Notes: a model not told the origin generated them from the sequence alone. A stretch of DNA of 64,000 nt from an uncultured Bacteroidaceae bacterium (GCA_905236065.1 CAJONZ010000071.1:44587-108586); one strand, 5' to 3'; shown: positions 26,623 to 36,764, numbered from the stretch's first letter. A program made the numbers and translations.

Positions 26623-28341
26623 TTATTTGAAACCCTCTATTTCTTCGATGCCAAAGCCACGGACGGAGTCATTTTCGCGGAGAAGACGAACCTCACAGCT
26701 GGCAGGAAGGGAGGCGGGCAGGGTGAACTCGACAAAGGCGTGGCCTTCGGCATTCGCCAAGGGATGGGGAACGGCACGTGCCACCTCGCGTCCGTTGACC
26801 GTGAGGGTGACCGCACTGGGGAAGTCGAGGCGGAAAAGGGAATTGCGGGTGAGGCAAACGCGAAGGGTGCGCATTCCGGGTGGGCAGGGCACGGAGAGGG
26901 TGATGCCGTTGCCGTAGGAGGAGATGACGTGTCCACAGTGGTAGTTGGAGGGCAGGGCCAGCAGGCCGTCGGTGAGGGGCATGAGGTTGGTATATTCCTC
27001 GTCGAGCGGGGTGAGTGCCTTGACGAGCTGTCCGCGCAACAGGTTTTCGTTGTCCGTCTTCTCCGCATGTCTCAGCATGAACTCGTAGTCGTTGATGTAG
27101 GATTGCAGGGTCCAGCAGGCTTCGCTGTAAATCTTGATGTTGTCGGCAATGCAGTCAGCGAGGCGTTTGAGCATGGGACGTGCCTGCGAGGTGTCTCCGT
27201 GGTGGCGCATGATTTCAAGGCGGGTGTATGCCAAGGCGTTGCAGAGTAGCTTTACTTTTTTGTGCTCGGCTCCCGTGGTTTGGGGTAGGAGCTCGATGAG
27301 TCCGTCGTGGAAGGTGATAAATTCGTTTTCAGGCAGGTAGGAGTTGAGCACGTCAGCGATGCCGCCATAGATGGGTATAATTTGCTGCTGCGTGAATATC
27401 TTGATTTCTTGTTTAAGGATGAAGTTGGCGATGAGTTTCCCGGTGACGGGGTAATGCTCCGTGCAGTAGTCGTTGAGCAGGTTCATCCAGTTTTCTTTTG
27501 GATTGCGGCAGAGGGCGGCGTAGAGATTCGTCTTGATGTCGCTGAACGTGCTGTAGTCGTAGCTGCTGCCGTTGAGGAAAATTCCCTTGGCACCCGCGTC
27601 GGCATATAGGCTCAGGCGGTTTTGCATGATGGTGAACAGGGGACAGGGGGTGAAATAGTCGTCGAAGTTGTTGATGTAGTCCCAGACATAGACGTGGCTG
27701 GACTTTTCGCTCCATTTCTGAAGGATTTCGACGAAGTTTTTCTCCCGCTCGCTGTAGGTGAAGCCCAGGTAGTAGTCTATGGCGCTGACCAGTACGCCAC
27801 CGTTCTGGGGCAGGGGCTTCTCGGGAATGCTTCGGGTCGTGGAGTAGTAGGAGGTGAAGAAATAGTGGTCGGGGAAACGGTCGCACAGGCGTTCAATCAT
27901 GTAGCATACCGACGGGGAGGCATCCTTGGCCGTGTTGCCCATGCGGACGCAGGTGGCACACTGGCAGACAATCCCGTTGTCGTTGGGGAGAATGGCAAAG
28001 CGGGTGCCGCCGTCCTCGCCGTAGTTGTCGATGACGTATTGCTCGATGCTGCGGTAAAGTTCCTCGGACGTGAAGCAGAATTGCTTGTCGGTGCGGGCTT
28101 TTCCCGTAGAGGCATAGATGTGCTTGGAGACTTTTCCTGTGATGGCGACAGAAAGGTTGTGGCCCCAGATGCCCCAGTCGTTCTCCACATTGTCCAGACT
28201 CAGGTGCTCCGCCTCTCCGTTCAGGTTTTCAGGGAGGTGGATGTCGCAGTATTCAAATGTGCCGTTGCCCGTGGTGCCTCCTGATAGGCCACAGGCAGTG
28301 ATGAGGGGCAAGAACGTGACGAAAAGTAGTTGATGAATCAT
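26623..28341 (-). CDS. DUF4838-type lipoprotein (GH-like TIM-barrel candidate)
   Basis: ILPNDNGIVCQCATC, DYYLGFTYSEREKNFVEIL, YVWDYINNFDDYFTPCPLF. Confidence 0.72.
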   Translation of the reverse strand: MIHQLLFVTFLPLITACGLSGGTTGNGTFEYCDIHLPENLNGEAEHLSLDNVENDWGIWGHNLSVAITGKVSKHIYASTGKARTDKQFCFTSEELYRSIEQYVIDNYGEDGGTRFAILPNDNGIVCQCATCVRMGNTAKDASPSVCYMIERLCDRFPDHYFFTSYYSTTRSIPEKPLPQNGGVLVSAIDYYLGFTYSEREKNFVEILQKWSEKSSHVYVWDYINNFDDYFTPCPLFTIMQNRLSLYADAGAKGIFLNGSSYDYSTFSDIKTNLYAALCRNPKENWMNLLNDYCTEHYPVTGKLIANFILKQEIKIFTQQQIIPIYGGIADVLNSYLPENEFITFHDGLIELLPQTTGAEHKKVKLLCNALAYTRLEIMRHHGDTSQARPMLKRLADCIADNIKIYSEACWTLQSYINDYEFMLRHAEKTDNENLLRGQLVKALTPLDEEYTNLMPLTDGLLALPSNYHCGHVISSYGNGITLSVPCPPGMRTLRVCLTRNSLFRLDFPSAVTLTVNGREVARAVPHPLANAEGHAFVEFTLPASLPASCEVRLLRENDSVRGFGIEEIEGFK

Positions 28342-28422
28342 TTTTGTATGTTTTTCTGTTTTTGATAACATGGTCGTCGAAAGTTTGAAGTATAAGATGC
28401 TTTTCCTATAATAAATAATGTG

Positions 28423-31206
28423 TCAGAAGGCTACGTGGAGTTGCAGCGTCAGACTGTAGATGTTTCGGTAGTTGTCGGTAAGTTGTTCGGTCTCACTGAG
28501 GCGGACGGGCTCATAGCAGGTGTTCCAACTGCCTGTCAAGCCCAGATAGAAGTTGTCGGTCAGCATGTATTGCAGGTCGAAACCAATCATGGTGTTGAGG
28601 TGGGAGACGTTGCGCAGGGCGGTCTGCTCAAAGAAGGTCAGTTCGGGGAAGGAACCGAATCCGCAAATGAGAGACACGGAGGAAATGTTGTCGTCGTTGA
28701 TGAACAGTTTCCCTTTCAGTCCCACGTTGTAGTAAAGGCTGGTTTTCAGCCAAGAGAGGTCGGTTGAGAGCGTCGCCTTGATGCGTTCCCACGATTTCTC
28801 CACGGAAGGCGTGAGGATGAAAAGGTTGTATTTGTTCTGGTTGGCAATGGCGTTGGGGCCAATGTAGAGATAGGTCTTGGGGGTGCGGCGGTAACCGAAG
28901 CGCAACGAGGGAGTCCATCCACGGTTCATGGAATAGCTGACGGCAATGTTCGCACCGATTTTGTTGAAAAACTTGGTGGACCATGCGGCATTGATCAGGC
29001 CACTCCAGCGATGATTGAAGGTGTGTTCCCACTGGCCCATGAGCTGGATGCCCGTGCCGCCCGCTTCGCTCTCGTCCTCAATGTGGTAGCCGTCGATGCC
29101 TTTGTAGCTGACTTCTCCCGTGTAGGTGTTCTTTTTCCCTATCCGACTGTATGCGACGGAGGCGATGGAATAGAGGTGGGCCGTAGTGGCTAACTCTTTG
29201 TTGCGGTTGTCGTAGATGGCATGGGTGTAGCTGGCGTCGATGTGGTTCTTGAAACTCTTGTAATGCAGCCAGCGTACATGTTGGTAGAACTCCAACTGTT
29301 CAGCGTTGTTGGGCACATAATTCTGCTTCTGATAGGTGTAGGCCTGGGCAAAGTCTTTCAGCTGCTCATAGATGCGCCCCCTCGTGTAGAGCAGTTCCTT
29401 GTTGTTGGCATCGAAGACCAACGCCGAATCGACCACGGCCAAGGCAGCTTCGTACATGCGGTTTTTCAGGAGAAGGTTGGCATACTCTTCGCTGATGCCT
29501 GAGCGGGCGGCAATCAGCATCGGGTTGGCATAGCCCTGTTCGTCAATGCGCGGATAGACCAGTGCAATGGCTTCTTCTTCTTTTCCCTGCCGTTGCAGGG
29601 CGATGGCCTGCTTGACGATGAAGTAGGGAACGTCGGGATAGTTCTTGTAACCCAACTGTGCGTATTTCAGGAAGTCCTGCTCCTTTTTCAGCGTCTCGCT
29701 CATGTTGATGCAGCAGCGCAAGGTCACCTCGCTGTTGGGGATGAGTCGAAGGAGCGACTGCGCTTCCTTGAAGGCAGTTTGGTAGTCTTCCTCTTCAATC
29801 AGATAGCGCAGGCGGTTTGCCACAATCTCTTCGTATGCAGAGGCGTAACGCGGCTGATTCTTTGGGTCGATAGCCACGGCACGGCGGTATTGCGACCGTG
29901 CTTCCGCGTATTTTCCCGTATGGCCCAGGCAGGCAATCAGCTTGGACATGGTTGCCGGCCACACCTCGCTGTCGATGAGCAGCAGGTCGAGCGCATGTTG
30001 CAGGTGGGTGCTGGCATCCTGCCACTGCATCACGGAGATGTCCCTGTTTGCCATGTTAATCAGTTGCAGGGCATAGTCGTCTATGATTTCCTCGTCGTCG
30101 GGATTGGTTTCGTACAGTTCCTGAAGCAGTTTCCATGCAGCCTGCTCATTCCCAGTGCGTTTTTCCAGTGCATACAGCTTGCTAAGCAGATTGGCCGTGC
30201 GACCGTTGAGCCGCATCGACTCGTTCAGGTAGAAACGTGCGTCGTCATAGTACCCTCTTGTCAGGGAGGTGTTCAGCAGGTACGTCAGTGCGTCCTTGTC
30301 ATGCGTCTGGGCATAGAGTCGTGCGTGTTGGTCGTAGGGGTCGTTCAGGCGGGAAGCGTCGGCTGCGGCCTGCATGGCATATTTATAGGTCTTGGAGCCC
30401 GTTCCGTTCCGCTTGGCATAGGCAATGGCCTCCGTGAAGCGTTCCATCTCTATCAACATGCCTGTTTTTTTGTCGATGAGGGTCTGGTTGTGGGGAAAGT
30501 GGCCGAGTGCCCGGTCGATGACGGCCAGTGCCCGCTCCCGTTCTCCCATTTGCTGATAGAGGCCGATGAGTTCGAGGTAGTACTCAAAGTTCCCCGGCTC
30601 ACTGTCAATCCATTGTTCCAACTGCTCGGCAGCGTCCCGGTAGCGGTTTTTCTGAACGAGTTGGTTGAAGTTCTGGTGATTGCGTCGGTGATTCTCTGCC
30701 TGTACGACCGAGTCGTTCGGATAGATGCGGGCCAGACGCTCCAAGGCGGCATCGGCTTCCACCTGGTCGCCCAGTTTGCGGTAGAGGCCGATTTTCCGTC
30801 GCCAAAGGTCACGGTCGTAAGGCTGGAACTCCAGCAGCTCGTTGATGTAGCAGATGGCACTGGAGTAGTGTTTTGTGTTGTCTTCCACATCCACCAGCAG
30901 GCGTTTTGCCTTGAAGTGATGGTCTTGTACCTGAACGGCACGTACCAGGTTGTAACGGGCCTGATTGTAATGTCCTGTCACGTAGTAGAACTGTCCGTTC
31001 ATGTAGCGCAAGTCCGGGTCGTCGGGATAGAGGGCCAGTCCGTCATCAATCTCACGTTTAGCCTGTGTCCAGGCCTGCGACTGGATGTAGCCTTCCGCAT
31101 GTGACACGTAGTAGCGCGACGTGTGGTATTCCTGCGCAGACAATGCCACGGGCATGAGCCATGCGCAGAGTAACAGGATGAGTATGTCAGTTCGTCGTTT
31201 TTCCAT
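28423..31206 (-). CDS. TPR protein with C-terminal YaiO-like outer-membrane beta-barrel
   Basis: Signal peptide, multiple TPR motifs, C-terminal strand-rich region ending SLTLQLHVAF. Confidence 0.77.
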   Translation of the reverse strand: MEKRRTDILILLLCAWLMPVALSAQEYHTSRYYVSHAEGYIQSQAWTQAKREIDDGLALYPDDPDLRYMNGQFYYVTGHYNQARYNLVRAVQVQDHHFKAKRLLVDVEDNTKHYSSAICYINELLEFQPYDRDLWRRKIGLYRKLGDQVEADAALERLARIYPNDSVVQAENHRRNHQNFNQLVQKNRYRDAAEQLEQWIDSEPGNFEYYLELIGLYQQMGERERALAVIDRALGHFPHNQTLIDKKTGMLIEMERFTEAIAYAKRNGTGSKTYKYAMQAAADASRLNDPYDQHARLYAQTHDKDALTYLLNTSLTRGYYDDARFYLNESMRLNGRTANLLSKLYALEKRTGNEQAAWKLLQELYETNPDDEEIIDDYALQLINMANRDISVMQWQDASTHLQHALDLLLIDSEVWPATMSKLIACLGHTGKYAEARSQYRRAVAIDPKNQPRYASAYEEIVANRLRYLIEEEDYQTAFKEAQSLLRLIPNSEVTLRCCINMSETLKKEQDFLKYAQLGYKNYPDVPYFIVKQAIALQRQGKEEEAIALVYPRIDEQGYANPMLIAARSGISEEYANLLLKNRMYEAALAVVDSALVFDANNKELLYTRGRIYEQLKDFAQAYTYQKQNYVPNNAEQLEFYQHVRWLHYKSFKNHIDASYTHAIYDNRNKELATTAHLYSIASVAYSRIGKKNTYTGEVSYKGIDGYHIEDESEAGGTGIQLMGQWEHTFNHRWSGLINAAWSTKFFNKIGANIAVSYSMNRGWTPSLRFGYRRTPKTYLYIGPNAIANQNKYNLFILTPSVEKSWERIKATLSTDLSWLKTSLYYNVGLKGKLFINDDNISSVSLICGFGSFPELTFFEQTALRNVSHLNTMIGFDLQYMLTDNFYLGLTGSWNTCYEPVRLSETEQLTDNYRNIYSLTLQLHVAF

Positions 31207-32656
31207 TTTCAGCGGGTTTTTCAGTCTGTTGTTTTTTCTTCACGCCACGTCGGGCAATGGGCTTCCATACGGAACCCGTGTTGAACAGGAACTGGCTGTA
31301 GCCTATCACCGAGCAATAGGTAATGATGGGGTGATAGACGAAGGGCTCAACCAATGCCCCCAGGGCCAATCGCAGGTAGTTGCGTTTGGTGCCATGCCAA
31401 TTGACGGCCTGTGCGCTGTAGTCGAAGTAGAGCACACAGACGGCCATGAAGATGGCAAACGTGTAAATCATCAGGAAGATAATCCATGCCGTGTCCCAAC
31501 TGATGCCGCCAGCGAAGAACAGCCATACCATAAAGAGGAAACCGTTGGCCTCAATTACCGGGGCAATGAACTCGAACATAAAGATATAGGGGAGTGTGTA
31601 GGCTCCAATCGGCCCGTAATGCGGATTGAAGAAGAGCTTCCGGTGGTGGGAAACAATCTCAAACAAACCACGGGCCCAGCGGGTACGTTGGCGGTAGAGC
31701 GGTTTCAGGTCGCTTGGTCCCTCTGTCCAGCAACACACCTTCGGCACCTGGGCCACACGGAAGTCCTGTCCGCTGTTTTTCATGTACGTCACCATTCGCA
31801 ACAGCATATCCACGTCCTCTGCCATACTCGTTTGGTCGTAGCCGCCCGACTTTACCACGACGTCGGTGTCGAACAGGCCGAAACCTCCCGAAATGTTGGG
31901 CAGGGCATTGATGGTGGACCAGCCTAACTTACCAATCAGGAACGAGCGCATATACTCCAGCTGCTGGAACAACGGGATGGGGCGCAGCGAAACCGCAGCC
32001 TCTGCCACACGCCCGTCTTCCACCGTACAGCCGTTGCTCATCAACATCGTGGCACTCACGCCAATCATTGGCACGGGGCTCGTCACGACCAGCCACATCA
32101 TGCGGTAGAGCGCCATCGGCTCAACGATACAGTCCACGTCGGTACACACAAAGTACTTGTGGCTGCACACGTTGATGCCCGCATTCGAACCGTCACTCTT
32201 TCGTCCGCCGTGCTCCTTATCGACCACCACCAGCTTGCTGTAGCGTTCGTCCGTCGATTTCAGCACCCGCTTGATGGGCTTCGAGGGCACCTTCATGGCC
32301 ACGTCGTAGGGAATCTCCACCAGGTTGAAGTTCTCGATGAGCAGTTCCATCGTGCGGTCGGTACTGGCATCGTTCACAATGACAATCTCATAGTTCGGAT
32401 AATCTATCTGCATCAGCGAGTGTACGTTATCGATGATGGTCACCTCCTCATTGAATGCCGGCGCAATGATGGATACACCCGGCGTCAGCGGCGAGCCTTG
32501 CAGGGCGTATTTGATGGAGGAGTCATCTGGCATGTCGATTTTCAAGTGCCGCTGTGCCCGGTAGCTTTGCACCACCAGGAACAGGTAGCTCAACAAAATC
32601 AGCATTGTGTAGCCGAAAACGATATAGCTGAATATGTAATAGATGGTTAGCCACAT
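31187..32656 (-). CDS. processive GT2 glycosyltransferase (PgaC/BcsA-like)
   Basis: APAFNEEVTI, VNDASTDRT, TDVDC, AEDVD, RQRTRWARG; flanking TM helices. Confidence 0.9.
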   Translation of the reverse strand: MWLTIYYIFSYIVFGYTMLILLSYLFLVVQSYRAQRHLKIDMPDDSSIKYALQGSPLTPGVSIIAPAFNEEVTIIDNVHSLMQIDYPNYEIVIVNDASTDRTMELLIENFNLVEIPYDVAMKVPSKPIKRVLKSTDERYSKLVVVDKEHGGRKSDGSNAGINVCSHKYFVCTDVDCIVEPMALYRMMWLVVTSPVPMIGVSATMLMSNGCTVEDGRVAEAAVSLRPIPLFQQLEYMRSFLIGKLGWSTINALPNISGGFGLFDTDVVVKSGGYDQTSMAEDVDMLLRMVTYMKNSGQDFRVAQVPKVCCWTEGPSDLKPLYRQRTRWARGLFEIVSHHRKLFFNPHYGPIGAYTLPYIFMFEFIAPVIEANGFLFMVWLFFAGGISWDTAWIIFLMIYTFAIFMAVCVLYFDYSAQAVNWHGTKRNYLRLALGALVEPFVYHPIITYCSVIGYSQFLFNTGSVWKPIARRGVKKKQQTEKPAENGKTTN

Positions 32657-32678
32657 AGTGGGGCTGAGAATAAGTTCC

Positions 32679-32706
32679 TTTTAACTTTTAATTTTTAACT
32701 TTTAAC
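32679..32706 (+). repeat. 7-bp tandem repeat (TTTTAAC)x4
   Basis: TTTTAAC TTTTAAT TTTTAAC TTTTAAC between EPS genes. Confidence 0.8.
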
Positions 32707-33993
32707 TTAATAAGACAGGTTATACACCGTCTCGATGGACGGGTGGTATGCCTGCTCCTTGTCGAGCCTGATTTTCTCAAGCGTAATCGGGTTGTGGAAG
32801 AAAGCGAAGTACTTCTTCTCACTCTCCGTCGCCTCCGCCTCCGTCTTGTGGAAGAGGGCACGGCCTTCCTCGCCATAGTTGTACATGCAGCGCAGAGCTT
32901 CGAACCGCACGTGCGGATTCACCGTGTTGTGGAAACCGTCGCTCATCAGGTCCAGTTGCTTGCCGGTCGCCATGCGGGTCACGGCGTGCAGGATGGCGAC
33001 CTTTGTGTCGTCGGGTTGCATCAGGAAGGTATCGACCAGCAGCTGTTCCCCATCCACATAGTGCAGGTAGCCCCACGTGCGTGAGATTTCCTCAATCAGC
33101 TTCTTATGCTTGCTTTCCTGGAAAAGGTTCCTCAGCTGGTCGCAGTTTTCATCCTGATTGAACCGCCGCATCAGGCGCACGAACACACACTGCGTGGCGG
33201 GGTTCTTTTGCATATACGCCCAGCGGGCCAGGTTGGGCAGGCGCAGTCCGCGTGAGCGGCGACGCTGCAAGGCGTAGGCCAATTCTATCTCGTCATATAC
33301 ACAGCAAGTCTTGTCAAAGAATTCACTCTCAAAATAATCCATGTCGCTGTCCGAACTGTTCGACACCGAGGAGTACATGGCCAGTCGGCGCACGGTAATC
33401 CATTTTGAGTTTATCAGTTTGTTGATGACCCATAGACTGATGGGCAGTTTGAACACACGGATGGCGTTCATCGCATGTACCTTGTAGTGCATTCCGGCGG
33501 TGCTCACCTCGTTCTCCAAAAAGGACGGGATGGAGAAGATTTCCAAGATGTGTGCCAGGTTCTCGTGCCTTCCCTTCACGTTGGTGTAGGTAAAACGTAG
33601 GTCGCGCAGCAGTTTGGCAAACAGCCGCTTCTCTTTTGTGCTTTTCAATAGAACCTTGTGCTGTGCCAGGTCTTCCTCAATGCCCAGTTTCTTAATGACT
33701 TCCTGACGTGTCATCTTCGGCGAGGATTCTGCCGACAAGCAGTACGAAATGCCCTCCGCAAACCGCTCGTTCAGGTGGTGCCATATCTGCTCCTTCTTCT
33801 TCCTAAAATGTGCTTTCAGCAAAAGGGCCATGCTCACTACAAAGATGGCCATGAACATCGCAGTGGTGAAGAAGGCCGATACTTGCACGACGAAGGGATA
33901 GTCGGCAAACAACTGGATGAAATACAGCCAATAGTAGCTAATGTACGTTGAGAATAGTTCGTAATAATATGTGAGCCAAAAGATGGAATCCAT
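32707..33993 (-). CDS. membrane-anchored HEAT-repeat-like protein
   Basis: N-terminal TM segments followed by helical repeats (VRRLAMYS, VRFEALRCMYNYGEEG). Confidence 0.62.
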   Translation of the reverse strand: MDSIFWLTYYYELFSTYISYYWLYFIQLFADYPFVVQVSAFFTTAMFMAIFVVSMALLLKAHFRKKKEQIWHHLNERFAEGISYCLSAESSPKMTRQEVIKKLGIEEDLAQHKVLLKSTKEKRLFAKLLRDLRFTYTNVKGRHENLAHILEIFSIPSFLENEVSTAGMHYKVHAMNAIRVFKLPISLWVINKLINSKWITVRRLAMYSSVSNSSDSDMDYFESEFFDKTCCVYDEIELAYALQRRRSRGLRLPNLARWAYMQKNPATQCVFVRLMRRFNQDENCDQLRNLFQESKHKKLIEEISRTWGYLHYVDGEQLLVDTFLMQPDDTKVAILHAVTRMATGKQLDLMSDGFHNTVNPHVRFEALRCMYNYGEEGRALFHKTEAEATESEKKYFAFFHNPITLEKIRLDKEQAYHPSIETVYNLSY

Positions 33994-34039
33994 GAGTCAT
34001 TGTCGGAAAAGGATGATGCACATCAATCCTTTTATAACA

Positions 34040-34047
34040 CAAAAGTA
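34040..34047 (-). promoter_or_regulatory. -7 box TACTTTTG for EPS operon
   Basis: About 47 bp upstream of 33993 start. Confidence 0.55.
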
Positions 34048-34172
34048 CGACAATTTCCTTTCGTTTTCCAAATTTTAGGCTGTTTTATCGGTCTGTACGG
34101 TGTTTTTTTAACAATCACCTCTTTAAAAAACGATTTTATATTTTCCCGACACGGTAATTCGGGATTTTTATA

Positions 34173-34180
34173 TAACTTTG
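34173..34180 (+). promoter_or_regulatory. -7 box TAACTTTG
   Basis: Upstream of pectinesterase gene. Confidence 0.6.
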
Positions 34181-34226
34181 CCTCAGCTTTTGGAAGTGGA
34201 TGCCTTTGCGCATTGGCAAATTACAC

Positions 34227-35207
34227 ATGACGAAAATGAAACATTTATTCAGCATGACCCTCCTGCTTTTGTGGGCCGTAGGCGGTTGGGCACAGAACAA
34301 GTACGACAATCCCGACACCATCGTGGTGGCTCGCGACGGCACCGGCGAGTTTCGCAACGTGGCCGAGGCCATCGAGGTCTGCCGGGCCTTTATGGACTAT
34401 CACAAGGTCATCTACGTGAAAAACGGGACGTACAAGGAGAAGCTGGTCCTGCCCCAGTGGCTGCAAAACATTGAGATTTGCGGCGAGAGCGCGGAGCATA
34501 CCATCATCACCTACGACGACCATGCCAACATCCTCTGGCCCGAGACGGGCAAGCCGATGGGCACCTTCCGCACCTATACGTTGAAGGTGGAGGGCAACGA
34601 CATCACGTTCAGAAATATAACGATTGAGAACAATGCTGCCCGCCTGGGTCAGGCCGTGGCCCTCTTCACCGAGGGCGACCGCCTGCGCTTCGTGGGTTGC
34701 CGCCTTCTCGGGAATCAAGACACCGTCTATACGGGCACTGCCGGTTCCCGCCTCTATTTTAGCGACTGCCTCATCAGCGGAACGACCGATTTCATCTTCG
34801 GCCCCGCCACGGCCTGGTTCGAGAACTGCACCATCGAAAGCCGTGCCAACTCCTACATCACCGCCGCATCCACCCCTCAGAACCAGCCCTTTGGCTACGT
34901 CTTCAACCACTGCCGCCTCATTGCCCAGGCAGGCGTCACCAAGGTTTATCTGGGCCGTCCCTGGCGCGATTACGGCTACACCCTCTTCATGAACTGCGAA
35001 CTGGGCGCCCACATCCGTCCCGAAGGTTGGCACCACTGGGAACAGCATCGTGAGCAGACCGCCCGCTATTCGGAGTACAATAACCACGGCCTCGGTGCCG
35101 ACACCCAAAACCGTGTTGCCTGGAGCCGTCAACTGACCCGGAAAGAGGCCGAAAAAATCTCGCCCGCCGTTGTCTTCAAAACCGAAAACAGCTGGCTGCC
35201 CTATTGA
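34227..35207 (+). CDS. CE8 pectinesterase
   Basis: GNQDTVYT, SGTTDFIFGPATAWFENC, YLGRPWRDYG motifs. Confidence 0.92.
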   Translation: MTKMKHLFSMTLLLLWAVGGWAQNKYDNPDTIVVARDGTGEFRNVAEAIEVCRAFMDYHKVIYVKNGTYKEKLVLPQWLQNIEICGESAEHTIITYDDHANILWPETGKPMGTFRTYTLKVEGNDITFRNITIENNAARLGQAVALFTEGDRLRFVGCRLLGNQDTVYTGTAGSRLYFSDCLISGTTDFIFGPATAWFENCTIESRANSYITAASTPQNQPFGYVFNHCRLIAQAGVTKVYLGRPWRDYGYTLFMNCELGAHIRPEGWHHWEQHREQTARYSEYNNHGLGADTQNRVAWSRQLTRKEAEKISPAVVFKTENSWLPY

Positions 35208-35295
35208 CAGCATCCATGAAAAAAGGCTTCCAGTTCCACCGTCTGACTTTGTTTTTTCTCGTGCTTCTGTAAGGTATTGCTTTTGTGAGCATAAA

Positions 35296-35334
35296 GTAGG
35301 AGGTAAACACCTTTGACGGGCGTTTACCTCCTAC
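35296..35334. terminator. bidirectional terminator
   Basis: GTAGGAGGTAAAC/GTTTACCTCCTAC then gcagTTTTTT. Confidence 0.7.
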
Positions 35335-35357
35335 GCAGTTTTTTGTTGTTGCAGGGC

Positions 35358-36728
35358 TTATTCCTCGATGGGTTCTGGCTCTGCTTCAGCGGTATCTTTC
35401 TTTTTGGCCAGATAGTCTGGGAGGGCGAGTCCGGCCTGGTCGAAGAGTTCGTTGAGTGGAGGAACGGACTTCATCAAGCCACTCAGAAAGTTGGCTGTGG
35501 AGCCTTTTCCGTCGGCGGAGTTGCCACTGTCCCAAACGGTTACGTGGTCGATGTTGATGCCCTTGACGGCCTCGACCTGTGTCTTGACAAGGTCTGGCAG
35601 TTTTTCGAGCAAGAGGAGCATGTATGCCTTGGTGGCGTCGCCGCCTGCGGCCTGAACCATCTTGTCGTAACCTTGTGCCTGGCGGGAGAGGATTTCGAAG
35701 AGACCACGAGCCTCGGCTTCCATCTTGGCATAGACGGCGTCGGCCTCACCCTTTGCGTTGACACGGATTTTCTCTGCCTCTGCCTCTGCCTCGATGATTT
35801 TACGCTTCTTTTCAATCTCCTGACTGACAAGGACGTTGGCGGCCTGTGTGGCACGTTCGCGGTCGGCACGAGCCTCTTCGGCCAGTTTCTCAGCGGAGTA
35901 GGCCTCCTCCAGGGCTTTTGCCTGAGCGACCTTCTCGGCGGCTGTTGCCTTGCGCAATGCCTCGGCCTCACGCTCACGGCGCACGGCGTCGGAGTTGGCT
36001 ATCTGTACCTTAGCCTCGTTCTCACCTTGTACGGCCTGTGCGTTGGCCTCTGCGGTACGGATACGGGTTTCACGGTTGGCCTCGGCCTTACCGATTTCAC
36101 CGAATTTTTCCTGCTCTGCCACGCGCACCTTGGCTTCGTTGATGGCCTTGGCTGCGGCTTCCTGTCCGAGGGCCTCGATGTAGCCGGATTCGTCGTTGAT
36201 GTCGGTTACGTTTACGTTGATGAGTCGCAGACCGATTTTCTTGAGCTCGACTTCGACGTTGCTGGAGATGGCCTCCAGGAATTTGTCACGGTCGGAGTTG
36301 ATTTCCTCAATCGACATGGTGGCGATGACGAGACGAAGCTGACCGAAGAGAATATCGCGGGCCAATTCCTGAATCTGACCAGGGCTGAGACCGAGCAGGC
36401 GCTCGGCTGCGGCCAACATGCTGTCGGGGTCGGTGCTGATGCCGACGGTGAAGCGGCAGGGCACATCGACACGGATGTTCTGACGCGAGAGGGCGTTGGT
36501 CAGGTTGGCATCAATGCTGATAGGGGTCAGCGACAGGTAAGCGTAGTCCTGAATGATAGGCCAGACGAACTTACCACCACCATGTACACACTTGGCGGAC
36601 TTGTTGCCAGAGGTTCCGTAAATGACCAGAATCTTGTCCGACGGACAGCGGCGGTAGCGGTTGATGATGGCCATGAATGTGATAATGCCAGCAACCACAA
36701 GCACCGCAATGATAATGAATGGATCCAT
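35358..36728 (-). CDS. flotillin-like SPFH protein
   Basis: TM + SPFH domain + long Ala/Glu-rich coiled coil, YDKMVQAAGGDATKAYMLLLLEKLPDLVKTQVEAVKGI. Confidence 0.92.
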   Translation of the reverse strand: MDPFIIIAVLVVAGIITFMAIINRYRRCPSDKILVIYGTSGNKSAKCVHGGGKFVWPIIQDYAYLSLTPISIDANLTNALSRQNIRVDVPCRFTVGISTDPDSMLAAAERLLGLSPGQIQELARDILFGQLRLVIATMSIEEINSDRDKFLEAISSNVEVELKKIGLRLINVNVTDINDESGYIEALGQEAAAKAINEAKVRVAEQEKFGEIGKAEANRETRIRTAEANAQAVQGENEAKVQIANSDAVRREREAEALRKATAAEKVAQAKALEEAYSAEKLAEEARADRERATQAANVLVSQEIEKKRKIIEAEAEAEKIRVNAKGEADAVYAKMEAEARGLFEILSRQAQGYDKMVQAAGGDATKAYMLLLLEKLPDLVKTQVEAVKGINIDHVTVWDSGNSADGKGSTANFLSGLMKSVPPLNELFDQAGLALPDYLAKKKDTAEAEPEPIEE

Positions 36729-36764
36729 AAAATGCAGATTGTTTTAAGAGTTAGTATTGAATGA

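Noticed and set aside
29593-31104. 503-aa plus ORF
   Set aside because: Antisense shadow of the TPR/YaiO gene; no signal or family motif
35313-36764. 483-aa plus ORF with Gly/Leu/Cys repeats
   Set aside because: Antisense shadow of flotillin coiled coil
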